In this document: piece by piece, positions 45,790 through 54,559 of the stretch
Layout of the letters: each line of letters begins with the position of its first letter
How positions within the stretch are numbered: the stretch's first letter is position 1
NCBI GenBank assembly: GCA_002712005.1
Contig: PASP01000014.1
Location: forward strand, 124,001-188,000
Direction of reading: 5' to 3'
DNA: 64,000 nt
Origin: Halobacteriovoraceae bacterium
GTDB lineage: Bacteria; Bdellovibrionota; Bacteriovoracia; Bacteriovoracales; Bacteriovoracaceae
Program-made: the position numbers and the translations under genes
The notes under the pieces: model-generated
Seen by the model: only the letters and a program-made list of their open reading frames with translations
The model's database searches: none
Told to the model about the DNA's origin: nothing

Positions 45790-45958
45790 AAGGTACGGCA
45801 TTCTTTTTGAAAAAGTAATCAAGTCAGTGAAGTTGGTGTAAGTCCAACACTGTCCCGCAACGGTAAGTTGATGTAAGCAACAAGTCCGATCCTGATAGAT
45901 TATTTCCATTTTCTTACCCGAGGAGGTTATCTATGAATATAAGTTCAGACCTGTAAAT
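45790..45958 (+). ncRNA. cobalamin (B12) riboswitch
   Basis: The core GGTGTAAGTCCAACACTG followed by TCCCGCAACGGTAAG is the conserved P5-P6 and L5 region of cobalamin riboswitches. CAAGTCCGATCCTG and the later AAGTTCAGACCTGT resemble the 3' B12-box. The outer limits are estimated. About 55 bases later comes the acyl-CoA thioesterase gene. A hairpin AGCTCT/AGAGCT (45987-46003) directly precedes its ribosome binding site and could be the part that B12 binding controls. Confidence 0.88.
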
Positions 45959-46014
45959 TTTAAGTACGCAAATTTTTAACAAATTGAGCTCTTATGGAGA
46001 GCTAAGGATGAACT

Positions 46015-46401
46015 ATGTCTTTAATTGAAGAAAGAATGAAGCAGGCTAGAACTACAATCGTTAGGGCGGTGTTTCCCGGAACTACTAATCATTACGACAC
46101 ATTGTTTGGAGGTAATACCTTAAAGTGGATGGATGAAGTGGCCTTTATTACGGCGACACGTTTTGGGAAAAAGAAATTTGTCACCGTCTCAAGTGATCGG
46201 ATTGATTTTAATATACCAATTCCTGGTGGGCATTTTGTAGAACTCATAGGGGAAGTTGAAAAGGTCGGAACTTCAAGTTTGGTGGTCAAAGTCACTTTGC
46301 ATCTAGAAGAGATGTATAGCGATCATAAAATTGTAGCTGTGGAAGGAAATTTTACCCTCGTTGCAATCAATGATGAAAGAAAGGCCGTTTCTATCATGTA
46401 G
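46015..46401 (+). CDS. acyl-CoA thioesterase, hotdog fold (YciA/BACH-like)
   Basis: The 128-residue enzyme hydrolyses acyl-CoA to free acid and CoA. The family motifs are FPGTTNHYDTLFGGNTLKWMDEVA (seen in two halves, with the catalytic Asp in WMDE) and RIDFNIPIPGGHFVEL. AAGGA precedes the ATG by about six bases. It is the only gene between the B12 riboswitch and a strong terminator, so its expression is probably controlled by cobalamin. Confidence 0.88.
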   Translation: MSLIEERMKQARTTIVRAVFPGTTNHYDTLFGGNTLKWMDEVAFITATRFGKKKFVTVSSDRIDFNIPIPGGHFVELIGEVEKVGTSSLVVKVTLHLEEMYSDHKIVAVEGNFTLVAINDERKAVSIM

Positions 46402-46410
46402 AAGATAAGG

Positions 46411-46446
46411 TACACCACCTTCTAAGAAAGGTGGTGTATTCTTATT
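46411..46446 (+). terminator. terminator of the thioesterase gene
   Basis: TACACCACCTT (46411-46421) and AAGGTGGTGTA (46428-46438) form an eleven-pair stem, followed by TTCTTATTT. Confidence 0.9.
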
Positions 46447-46511
46447 TGCAGCTTTTTTTCTTATAGGAGAGGGAGTAAACTTTATTGAATTAAATAAACC
46501 ATGGATAGGAA

Positions 46512-47042
46512 ATGGAAATACAGAAATATACAAAGAAAGAATTTCTTCTCACAATACTTTTACTCCTTGGATTTCTCTACCCTGCTTATGGAAAGACTTC
46601 TGGGTTTAGGCTGAAAAGCTTTCGTGCAGATTTAGAAGTTGAAACTGTTGATGGAAAAACAAAGAAGTTAGAAGAAGTGTTAAAGGGATATCAAGGAGAT
46701 AAGCCCATCCTTATCTATATTTGGGCAAGCTGGTGTCCCGATTGTATGGTAGAAGCACCCCACTTGGAGAATTATCTGAAGAGTCATTCATCAGATATAT
46801 CTATGCTTTACTTTAGTGTGGATAAAGATAGAAAAGCTTGGTTAAAGAAGAAGAAGGATCTTAAGTATGGAGGACAATCGATACGTTTTCCATCCGGTTG
46901 GAGTGATAAGAGTTTTAGAAAGTCCATAAAACTAGACTGGATCCCTCGATATATACTTATTGATAAAAAAGCAAAGGTCATACATTCATATGCTATAAAA
47001 ATATCCGATAAGGACTTACTAAAAGCAATTGAAGCACATTAG
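46512..47042 (+). CDS. thioredoxin-like (TlpA/redoxin) exported protein
   Basis: After an N-terminal signal or anchor (FLLTILLLLGFLYPAYG) the 176-residue protein has a thioredoxin fold with the redox motif WASWCPDC and the later cis-Pro in WIPRYILID. It probably reduces or rearranges periplasmic disulfides, for example in cytochrome c maturation. The next gene follows after 12 bases with an AGGAGT ribosome binding site. Confidence 0.85.
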   Translation: MEIQKYTKKEFLLTILLLLGFLYPAYGKTSGFRLKSFRADLEVETVDGKTKKLEEVLKGYQGDKPILIYIWASWCPDCMVEAPHLENYLKSHSSDISMLYFSVDKDRKAWLKKKKDLKYGGQSIRFPSGWSDKSFRKSIKLDWIPRYILIDKKAKVIHSYAIKISDKDLLKAIEAH

Positions 47043-47054
47043 GAAGGAGTATAA

Positions 47055-47455
47055 ATGGTACGTTTTATGAAGTTGGCAGGACTCCTTTATATGATTCTTG
47101 TTATGGTCCTATATTTTACATTTATTGATGTGATGAACGCCTTTGAACAAGCCGTTGGAAGAACAATGGCCTCCTTTATTTTAATAGCGATTACGGTTAC
47201 AGGATTTCTTTCCCTTATGGCCTTAATGAAAAGAACAGGAAGTGGGCCTATGGAAGGGGAGGGAGCAGAGGAAATTGATTTCTCAAAAAATTCACCTACT
47301 GTAGATCAAAAGACGCAAAAGAAGTAAAACCAATTGATTACACAGGTAATGTATTCGAACATAATTTTGAGACTCTGGAAGAAGATCTCTCTTTTTTAGA
47401 TAAGAATGCGCAAGGCGCTCAAAAAGATAAAGATGAAGAAGACGAGAGTAAGTAG
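47055..47455 (+). pseudogene. small two-span membrane protein, frameshifted
   Basis: The frame from the ATG at 47055 encodes two membrane helices and ends after 90 residues at 47327. The next frame (-1) is open across the same place and runs to TAG at 47453-47455, encoding 47 sensible acidic residues (DAKEVKPIDYTGNVFEHN...). Adding one A to the AAAA run at 47308-47311 would read VDQKDAKEVKP and join them into one protein of about 133 residues. No slippery heptamer is present, so a mutation or base-call error is more likely than programmed shifting. Family unknown. Confidence 0.65.
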
Positions 47456-47507
47456 TTAAAATAACATCTGATACTCAATAAAATATAATTTTATTCCGAT
47501 ATAGAAA

Positions 47508-49412
47508 GTGATGAAAAATTATAAATTGAGAAAAATTATTTGGTTGACCACTCTAGCATCGGTTTACACTTCCTGTTCCCATATGAATGAAAATCGAAGA
47601 ATAAGACTTCCTTCCAATGCAAGTAAGAATTGTGCTGAACTTGTGAACTCGGTACTCAAATCTGGAAGAAAGAATAAGCCGCTTAGTGAAGAGAGTCTTA
47701 TCGAGTTATATCAAGATGTTTCTCTAAAGAAGTCTCAGGTCGCCTACCCCGATATACCTTCCGTTGAGCAGTTACATTTGAGTCGATTTTCACCACGAGA
47801 AATTGTTAAACCCGAAAAGCTTTCTCCAGGCCTGTCCTCTTCTGAATTAGAAGAGGCTAGAGAGTTAGGGGGAATCTTTGAAGATTATAAGATTTTATCT
47901 GATGTGAAACCTCGAAATCTTTCAGATGATGAACTTGTAAAATTAAAACGTGAAGCGCAGGTGCATACGAAGCGTGAAGTTATTGATGAAAATAGTGATG
48001 ATTTCAGAAGGGCCTATTTAAAGTTTTGGATTGAAAATCGCTATACCTTTGAAAAGGATTTGATACCTGCAGATAGTGAAGACGCTAAAGTGATGTGGAG
48101 TCTGAGACTAACTGATCCACGATTAATTCATGAAAATAAGGAAGCCTTTGATTATGTTGAATCTTATTGGAAGAACTTAATTCGTGAAACTCCTGAACAG
48201 ACTACAGGAAGCATTGTTCCTCTTCCTTACGAATTTGTCGTAGCAAATTCCACTCGATTTGATGAAATGTATTATTGGGATACTTATTTTGGAATGCAAG
48301 GACTACTTGCCACAGGCAGGCTCGATCTTTCTCAAAAGATTGTTGAAAACTTTCTATATATGATTCGTAACTATGGAATTATTCCCAATGGGAATAGAGA
48401 TTACTATCTGACTCGTTCTCAACCTCCTTTTATATCAAGTATGGTTAAAGATGTTTTTGAAGCAACTCTAAAGTCGGGGAAATATTCTGATAGTGAGGTG
48501 AAAGAGTGGTTGGCACAAAGAGCCTATCCTTTATTAAAGGGTGATTTCGATAATTTTTGGATGAAGCCCAATTCAAGATTTGATGAAAAAACATTCCTTC
48601 ATCATCATTATGATGAAGTTGATCATCCACGCCCTGAGAGGCACAGTGCTGACAAAGACATGGCCGATAGTTGGGATGATGAACAGGGACTAGGCTTAAG
48701 TTATCGTGATACAAGAGCAGTCGCAGAGTCTGGGCTAGATTTTACAGATGCCCTTGGGAAAGAAGCTGCTCAAACGGCAAATACTCTTCTCAATAGTATG
48801 ATCTATAAATACGCTAAAGACTTAGAAGAGTTTGCAGAAATCCTTGGTCTAGAAGACGATGTTCAAAGATTTAGAGAAATTGCACAGAAAAAGAAAAGGG
48901 CCATGGATAAATATCTCTGGAATGATGAGACGGGAAGTTATCAAAATTATTTAATTAAAGATGGCCGTCAGCTAGATGGATTATCGGCAGATAATTTTAC
49001 GGCCCTCTATACACAGGTGGCTTCTCCTGAGCAGGCTTCCGAAGTCGTGAAGAAATTGAGACTTCTGGAAAAAGATGGTGGTGTCATGTCTTCTCTGTTC
49101 ACTGAATCTCATCATCAATGGGATGGAGATAATGGATGGGCCCCTTTGCATTTCTTTGTCATTCAAGGCTTGAGAAACTATTGCTATGATGAAGATGCTG
49201 AGAGAATAGCTCTCAAACTTGCTAACTCTTATGCTGATATCTATAAGAAGGAAGGAGTCTTCCTGGAAAGAATTGATGTGGCCACGGGAGCTAGACCTGT
49301 TGAAGATGGTAAGAAGTATCCCGTTCAAGAAGGTTTTCTTTGGACTAATGGGGTTTATACTTGGATTTTAAAAAATATTTTAAATCAAGAATTTAAACCT
49401 GCGTCGAAATAA
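47508..49412 (+). CDS. treA: alpha,alpha-trehalase (GH37), lipoprotein
   Basis: This enzyme splits trehalose into two glucose. Family signature 1 appears as STRFDEMYYWDTYFGMQGLL and signature 2 as QWDGDNGWAPLHFFVIQGL, with catalytic-region text GLSYRDTRAVAESGLD between. An N-terminal lipoprotein signal ends in the lipobox YTSC near residue 24, so it is probably anchored in the periplasm. The 634 residues are longer than usual (about 550) because of an N-terminal extension of about 150 residues. Confidence 0.9.
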   Translation: MMKNYKLRKIIWLTTLASVYTSCSHMNENRRIRLPSNASKNCAELVNSVLKSGRKNKPLSEESLIELYQDVSLKKSQVAYPDIPSVEQLHLSRFSPREIVKPEKLSPGLSSSELEEARELGGIFEDYKILSDVKPRNLSDDELVKLKREAQVHTKREVIDENSDDFRRAYLKFWIENRYTFEKDLIPADSEDAKVMWSLRLTDPRLIHENKEAFDYVESYWKNLIRETPEQTTGSIVPLPYEFVVANSTRFDEMYYWDTYFGMQGLLATGRLDLSQKIVENFLYMIRNYGIIPNGNRDYYLTRSQPPFISSMVKDVFEATLKSGKYSDSEVKEWLAQRAYPLLKGDFDNFWMKPNSRFDEKTFLHHHYDEVDHPRPERHSADKDMADSWDDEQGLGLSYRDTRAVAESGLDFTDALGKEAAQTANTLLNSMIYKYAKDLEEFAEILGLEDDVQRFREIAQKKKRAMDKYLWNDETGSYQNYLIKDGRQLDGLSADNFTALYTQVASPEQASEVVKKLRLLEKDGGVMSSLFTESHHQWDGDNGWAPLHFFVIQGLRNYCYDEDAERIALKLANSYADIYKKEGVFLERIDVATGARPVEDGKKYPVQEGFLWTNGVYTWILKNILNQEFKPASK

Positions 49413-49423
49413 GTAAAGTCATT

Positions 49424-50050
49424 ATGAACTATGAAAAAGTAGATATTGAAAACTGGAGCAGAAAGCAGCAGTTTGAATTTTTTCTTAAATTTACTGAGCC
49501 TTTCTTTGGAATCACATTTGATCTGACCATCACGAATTTCTTTAATAAAACGAAAGAAAGGGGGGACTCTATATTTATTGGATATATATTTAATATTTTA
49601 AAGGCCATGAATGAAATTGATGAATTAAAAATGAGAATCGTTGGTAGAGAAGTTTTTAGATATAATCAAATAGGTTGTTCTGCAACGATTGCTCGTGATG
49701 ATGGAACCTTTGGCTTTTCATATATCGATTATAATCCAAACTATAAAGATTTTAAAATAAGCGCAGAGGAAGAGATAAATCGAGTCCAGAAATCAAAGAG
49801 TTTCGATCCTGGTCCTCAAGTATATGATACGATTCATTTTTCATCACTTCCTTGGATTAAGTTTACTTCACTTTCTCATGCACGACAGTTTGATCATCCT
49901 GACTCAATCCCAAAGGTTTCGTGTGGGAAGATTGTGGAAAAGGATGGTGAATACTTTATGCCTTTTTCAATACATGTTCACCATGCTCTTGTTGATGGCT
50001 TTCACATCGGCTTACTCGAAAAACGATTGTCAGAACTATTTAATCGTTAG
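49424..50050 (+). CDS. CatA-like O-acetyltransferase
   Basis: The 208-residue protein resembles class A chloramphenicol acetyltransferase. The catalytic motif HHALVDGFHIG is present near residue 187, and the N-terminal WSRKQQFEFFLKF corresponds to the family start. It is 11 residues shorter than typical Cat (about 219), so chloramphenicol resistance is not certain. It follows trehalase after 11 bases and its end overlaps the pentapeptide-repeat gene by four bases. Confidence 0.85.
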   Translation: MNYEKVDIENWSRKQQFEFFLKFTEPFFGITFDLTITNFFNKTKERGDSIFIGYIFNILKAMNEIDELKMRIVGREVFRYNQIGCSATIARDDGTFGFSYIDYNPNYKDFKISAEEEINRVQKSKSFDPGPQVYDTIHFSSLPWIKFTSLSHARQFDHPDSIPKVSCGKIVEKDGEYFMPFSIHVHHALVDGFHIGLLEKRLSELFNR

Positions 50051-50625
50051 AGCTGAACTTTGATTCCTAGTTGCTCAACTAGAGAAAGAGCTCCTGTCAT
50101 ATCGAGTTGGATACCTTTTACCTGATTACTTTCTAAATCGATATAGAGGTGAGAAGTATTGGTAAAGTTTGAGTCTCTTAGATCGCATTTGGTAAACTGA
50201 GAGTCTCTAAGGTGACTGCCTTGAAAGGAACTTTTTCTTAAATCGTTCTGTGTAAACTCAGAGTTTCTGCAATTCGAATCAATGAGCTTTAGCCCTGATA
50301 ATTTAAGATTGTCAAAAACGCAAAATTCGATATGGCATGAATTAAAGCTTAAGCTAGATACTGAAGTTGCCTGGGCCCAATGTAAGCCTACAAGTTTGGA
50401 GTCAAAAAAATCAACCTCACGAAAGCTACATCCTGTTAATTGAGGATTTTTGAAGTTGCAGTTTTTAAATTTACATTCGATAAATTTTGACGATTTTATT
50501 TGATTTTCAGAAAATTGGATTCCCTTAAAGGTACATCCTAAGAATTCTCGATTTGAGTAATCATGGAAATCACCATTTTCAATGGTTAAGTCTTCAATAT
50601 ATTCTTCATCGCTTAATTTCATCAT
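50047..50625 (-). CDS. pentapeptide-repeat protein
   Basis: The 192-residue protein is built of A(D/N)LXX-like five-residue repeats forming a right-handed quadrilateral helix. Examples are FKGIQFSENQ, FIECKFKNCNFKNPQ, SGLKLIDSNCRNSEF and FTKCDLRDSNFTN. Proteins of this type include DNA mimics such as Qnr and McbG, but also many with no known role. It converges with the CatA-like gene, so shared control is unlikely. Confidence 0.85.
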   Translation of the reverse strand: MMKLSDEEYIEDLTIENGDFHDYSNREFLGCTFKGIQFSENQIKSSKFIECKFKNCNFKNPQLTGCSFREVDFFDSKLVGLHWAQATSVSSLSFNSCHIEFCVFDNLKLSGLKLIDSNCRNSEFTQNDLRKSSFQGSHLRDSQFTKCDLRDSNFTNTSHLYIDLESNQVKGIQLDMTGALSLVEQLGIKVQL

Positions 50626-50936
50626 TCTAAGCTAATTATTATGAAAGGAATTGTTAAGGTAAATTTTTTTACTCTGAAAAGGATCTTACTGATTTGGAAT
50701 AAATTTGCTCATCTTAAAAAGTAATAACGTTTTGAAATGAGGTGCTTTTGAAACTATACCGTTGATTTTTTTCTTCTATCAAATCATAATGAAGAAATAG
50801 GTATCGTATTCATGCCTCCCCCCTTCATAGGGAAAGCACTAAAGTGTGGAATATATAGAATCATATCATCTTACCTTTAATTAAGGATGAAACAGAAGAA
50901 GGGAATGTTTAGGTGCCTTAGTTTTGGAGGTTTAAG
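50626..50936. other. non-coding region before the DnaB-like gene
   Basis: This 311-base stretch lies between divergent genes and should hold their promoters. It is AT-rich and has no convincing coding frame or RNA gene. Its end carries a GGAGG ribosome binding site for the DnaB-like ATPase. Confidence 0.45.
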
Positions 50937-51764
50937 ATGAAGTTATCATCACCCATTCACGTATTAAAAAGTCAGGCGAAAGAACTCAAAAGAAGTGAAT
51001 CTCTTTCTATGATTGAGGCTTTAGACAAGATTGCTCAAAGAGAAGGTTACAGTTCCTGGTCATTGCTACAATCAAAAAACTCTAGCCCCTTTCCAAAGTC
51101 TTATTCAGAAGTTTTAGATTTTCTAAATGAAGGTGATCTCCTAATCATAGGAGCAAGGCCAGGCATGGGGAAAACAAGTTTTACAATCGGTCTTTTTGTA
51201 ATGGCTGTTCAGAGAAAGCTTGCCTCTAATTACTATTTCACGTTGAATGAAAATCATAAAGATATTGCTGGCAGGATTTCTATATATGATAAAACAATTG
51301 GTAACTTTAAGGAAAGTTTAGGATATCCTGGAAATGAGCATTTGGGATATATTGGAGTCGACTACTCGAATGCTATAAGCGCTGACTATATAATAGAAAA
51401 AACGAAGGCTACGATTTCTAAGAAGTCTGTTATTGTTGTCGATTATCTTCAATTACTCGATGAAAAAAGAATAAATCCTCCTTTACAGAAGCAAGTTGAG
51501 AAACTTAAGAAATATGCCAAAGAGACTGGTTGTATAATTATCTTTATTTCTCAAGTTCGAAGAGAAATTGAAAATCAAATAGATAAAACACCGCGACTAG
51601 CTGACATTAGGCTGCCTAATCCTTTAGAGTTAAACCTTTTTAATAAAATCATATTACTCTATAGAAAAGAGAAACGATCAGAAAAGGTGAAGATCTGTTT
51701 TTATCGACCGAAAGAGCATCAATTTGAAGTAAGTTGGGATTGGCAAGAGAGTAGATTTTCTTAA
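50937..51764 (+). CDS. solitary DnaB-like RecA-fold ATPase with N-terminal Glyoxalase_8-like domain
   Basis: The 275-residue protein has a short N-terminal domain (about 1-48; SQAKELKRSESLSMIEALDK, then GYSSWSLLQS) of the type PF20066, seen in phage and plasmid proteins. Residues about 55-270 are the DnaB C-terminal ATPase: Walker A GARPGMGKTSF, Walker B SVIVVDYLQLL, and the ISQVRREIE motif. No DnaB N-domain is present and it is half the length of a replicative helicase. It may act on DNA but its role is unknown. Confidence 0.82.
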   Translation: MKLSSPIHVLKSQAKELKRSESLSMIEALDKIAQREGYSSWSLLQSKNSSPFPKSYSEVLDFLNEGDLLIIGARPGMGKTSFTIGLFVMAVQRKLASNYYFTLNENHKDIAGRISIYDKTIGNFKESLGYPGNEHLGYIGVDYSNAISADYIIEKTKATISKKSVIVVDYLQLLDEKRINPPLQKQVEKLKKYAKETGCIIIFISQVRREIENQIDKTPRLADIRLPNPLELNLFNKIILLYRKEKRSEKVKICFYRPKEHQFEVSWDWQESRFS

Positions 51765-51789
51765 AGAGATGACATAAATAAGCAAAAAA

Positions 51790-51823
51790 AAGCCCGAAGT
51801 GGGTTAAACGACGGGCTTAGATA
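51790..51823 (+). terminator. terminator after the DnaB-like gene
   Basis: AAGCCCG (51790-51796) pairs with CGGGCTT (51812-51818), with a 15-base loop. Only a short T-rich tract (AGATATTT) follows. Confidence 0.65.
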
Positions 51824-52210
51824 TTTCTTTCTCCGAAGAGATCAAAATTTGAATGGGGTGTTCGTTGAGAACAGCCTTATTTCGAGCCCTTAATTTATAC
51901 TATTTTCTTTTGAAGTAAAGGAAATAATATCTCCTATTCTAGAATCGGGTAATAATGACAATTCTTCTGTTGATTCACGCAACTCTTGTCTTGTTAATTA
52001 TGCATAAAGCTTCATAGTCTCAAAAGTAGTCTATAAACAAATCTTCATAACTGTAATAGAGGTGATATTGTTGCAAAACAAGATGTAAGTAGATGAAATT
52101 TGGTGCCTTGTTGTAGGTATTGTTTTTGAGAGATAAATATATATCTGAGGTATTTGTTTTAATTGGGGGAATGACGAATCCTGTAAAAGATATATTATTG
52201 AGCAGAGAGT
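51824..52210. other. non-coding region
   Basis: About 390 bases lie between the terminator and the end of the HNH-like gene. I see no small gene, RNA fold or repeat of note. It is AT-rich and many stop codons occur in all frames. Confidence 0.4.
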
Positions 52211-52909
52211 TTAATCAATGAATTTCTTTGTTTTAATAATTTCTAGAAAACTTTTAAATTCATAGGTTTCTTCGTAGTTAACTTCTAGAATTAGTCCGTC
52301 AGAGAAATATTTTGCAAGAGTCTCGTCATTAGAGAAACCATCCTTTTTTAGCTTTATAAAAAAGCTGTGATTATAAAGTGTCATTTCAATTAGACTGGAA
52401 TTATTAAAAGAGTTTATTCTTGGTGGTATAATTGCTGGGAACTCGCTAGATATTCTATATCCACCAATGATTAAATTGTGTTGTACAGATTCTGACTTCC
52501 AAGTATTTAGAAAGTAATCATAATATTTCTCAATAAAATTATTCCCATGGCTTTTTTCATATATGTGAAATCGAATAGCAACGGAAACAATAAACTGCAT
52601 AAGATTGTAAATATCCTGCTTTTTGTATTTACGAACAGTGTTATTAGAAATTTCCCCATGATAGGTTTCAAGTGGTTGACTTTGGTCATAGAAATATTTA
52701 GCAGCATCATCATCTTTTTTAAATAAGAGTTCGCATTCGCTACACCATAACTTTCCCTTTAAGTCTCTTTGTTGGCCATGCTTGATTTTTTCTTTAGTAA
52801 GGCTAGAGTATCTTCCCCCAGACTTTATTTTTTTGAACAAAAACCTTGGAATTACATGACCTGTAATTATAAAACCATCAACTTCATTTTTACAGACAGG
52901 GCATATCAT
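52211..52909 (-). CDS. HNH-like zinc-binding protein, function unknown
   Basis: The 232-residue soluble protein starts with a treble-clef-like zinc site: C3-x2-C6, then HVIPRFL at about 18-24, then C56-x2-CE near 59. This order resembles the HNH-type family with KxHIIPxFLY and LCxxCE found in many genomes, often next to defence genes. The rest (about 75-232) is helical and unrecognised. It is the last gene of a four-gene minus-strand operon. Nuclease activity is not shown. Confidence 0.6.
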   Translation of the reverse strand: MICPVCKNEVDGFIITGHVIPRFLFKKIKSGGRYSSLTKEKIKHGQQRDLKGKLWCSECELLFKKDDDAAKYFYDQSQPLETYHGEISNNTVRKYKKQDIYNLMQFIVSVAIRFHIYEKSHGNNFIEKYYDYFLNTWKSESVQHNLIIGGYRISSEFPAIIPPRINSFNNSSLIEMTLYNHSFFIKLKKDGFSNDETLAKYFSDGLILEVNYEETYEFKSFLEIIKTKKFID

Positions 52910-52922
52910 GATGTCTTTTTTA

Positions 52923-53291
52923 TTAAAATGAGCAGTTTAATGTGACCATGTATGGTTGTCCCTTAGAGTCAAACATACTTAAAACAGCTGTATCATCGTT
53001 TTTTTGAGAGGCGACTATTGTTAATATGGTTTCTGCTTTAAAGCCAGACCTAGGATCTGTACAAACTAGCCACCTATTATAACCAACAATATTTTGAACT
53101 TTCATATAATCACCCATCTCAGCATAACATGTTAGAGCTGTACCCTGAATGGTTGGGCGAAAAGTATTGTCACCATGCTCATAAGTTTTAACTTCTTGGT
53201 CAGGGTACTTTACTTTAAAAGTACAAGTTACTGCATAAACTAGATTCAAATTACTTAAACTCATAGATAAAATAATAATAAGCTTTTTCAT
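52923..53291 (-). CDS. small exported hypothetical protein
   Basis: The 122-residue protein has a Sec signal peptide (cut near LVYA) and five Cys in the mature part, probably forming disulfides. It has short beta-strand patterns and no known domain. It lies 13 bases before the HNH-like gene and 43 bases after the lipoprotein gene on the same strand. Confidence 0.6.
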   Translation of the reverse strand: MKKLIIILSMSLSNLNLVYAVTCTFKVKYPDQEVKTYEHGDNTFRPTIQGTALTCYAEMGDYMKVQNIVGYNRWLVCTDPRSGFKAETILTIVASQKNDDTAVLSMFDSKGQPYMVTLNCSF

Positions 53292-53334
53292 ATATATCCC
53301 ATGCGAAAATTTATCTTCACGTTAGCGAGTAGAT

Positions 53335-53781
53335 TTACTTGAAATTACCTAGAAATATCTTTGCATCGATAGCATTATCAGGCTGAGATCCAACGTAGAA
53401 GAGCCCTATCATTCCATCTCTGCTATGTTTATTCACGATGATATTTTGTGTGTTAGCAGTGTAGTTATAACCACCATAATAATTCTTTTGAATTGTACCC
53501 GTCGTGTTTCCGCTAATAATGTAACTACTTGAATTACTATTCTGATCTACGGTGGAAAAGTAATCTAAACCTTGCTCTAGAGTAAGTTCGGCACATCTTC
53601 TTAAGAAAAACTTATGAACGGTATCGCTACCTGTATATCCATTTCCTTTAAAGCTGACTCTATAAAGGTCTTCACCCATTTTCATATCATTATATCCACC
53701 ACCAAAGCCTTCTTTTTGATAAGCTGTAGCGCATCCAGTTAGTAGAAATAATAAAGATAATAGTATCAATAGCTTATTCAT
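53335..53781 (-). CDS. CC0125/CC1285-type lipoprotein
   Basis: The 148-residue product has a lipoprotein signal with lipobox LTGC near residue 17. The conserved family core is GFGGGYNDMKMGEDLYRVSF, then GNGYT and RRCAELTLEQGLDYF. Homologues occur in many Gram-negative bacteria; the role is unknown. It is the second gene of the operon starting at 54551. Confidence 0.75.
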   Translation of the reverse strand: MNKLLILLSLLFLLTGCATAYQKEGFGGGYNDMKMGEDLYRVSFKGNGYTGSDTVHKFFLRRCAELTLEQGLDYFSTVDQNSNSSSYIISGNTTGTIQKNYYGGYNYTANTQNIIVNKHSRDGMIGLFYVGSQPDNAIDAKIFLGNFK

Positions 53782-53801
53782 ATATAGTCCTGTTTTCTAC
53801 T

Positions 53802-54551
53802 TTAAGAGGCTTTTTTAAAGTCAATTTTTTCAAGTGGTGAATCGTAGAGGAAGGCTTCTAAGAAAGGATCCTCTACTGCCATAGATTCAACAAATGGAAT
53901 GTAGTTGGTTGTATTGTTTATTGAATAAAATTTTAAAAGATATGGCTCTATTTCATTCTTTAATTGCAAACGATAGAGCTTAGTATTTACTTTATAAGAC
54001 TTCCTTGTGCCTTTTCTAAAGAGTTTAGAAAGCGGAATATTCTCTTTTAGTAATTCTAATAAATCTTTTTTTGATGAAGATTTTTTGAAGCTAATACTAC
54101 TTTTTTCAAGTATCTCGATGATTATCTGCTTTTTAAGCAACTTATTGAGTTCATCATCACTTGGGAAAAAATCAAGCTTCTTACTCTTCGCAAGGCCTTG
54201 ATCTTCTAAAAAACTTAAATAGCTCATATCACAATTTTTATCAAACTCATTAGGTGGTTCAGATAGTAGGCTTGGTGATATTTCAAAAGTTGTTTGTAAA
54301 TCTGTTGGAGAAAGAACACCTATTAAAAAATCAAAGTTTGCCTCTCCTTCTCTAATTAATGATTTTAGTAAGGGTGCATTAACCTCTTCAGTATAGAAGT
54401 CTTTCATTCTTAGCTCTTTGAGGTTTTCAAATGCACCATGAGGATCAAGAGACTTTAAACATGAGGAATATACAACGTCCTCAAACTGTTTCATTTTGTG
54501 ATACTGAAAGGCCACAAAGCCTGTAATTAGAATAATTAGTAGGTATATCAT
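53802..54551 (-). CDS. membrane-anchored hypothetical protein
   Basis: The 249-residue product begins with one membrane helix (IYLLIILITGFVAFQYH) and continues as a charged, helical domain with two Cys. I do not recognise the family. It is the first gene of a four-gene operon with an inverted repeat directly before it. Confidence 0.6.
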   Translation of the reverse strand: MIYLLIILITGFVAFQYHKMKQFEDVVYSSCLKSLDPHGAFENLKELRMKDFYTEEVNAPLLKSLIREGEANFDFLIGVLSPTDLQTTFEISPSLLSEPPNEFDKNCDMSYLSFLEDQGLAKSKKLDFFPSDDELNKLLKKQIIIEILEKSSISFKKSSSKKDLLELLKENIPLSKLFRKGTRKSYKVNTKLYRLQLKNEIEPYLLKFYSINNTTNYIPFVESMAVEDPFLEAFLYDSPLEKIDFKKAS

Positions 54552-54559
54552 GAATACTG

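Noticed and set aside
45933-45956. Seven-codon frame MNISSDL with a strong GAGGAGG before it, within the riboswitch
   Set aside because: It overlaps the conserved 3' B12-box region of the riboswitch, so the codons are most likely incidental. A regulatory leader peptide cannot be excluded.
47300-47320. Programmed -1 frameshift site
   Set aside because: No X XXY YYZ heptamer or downstream hairpin is visible; a one-base loss explains the data more simply.
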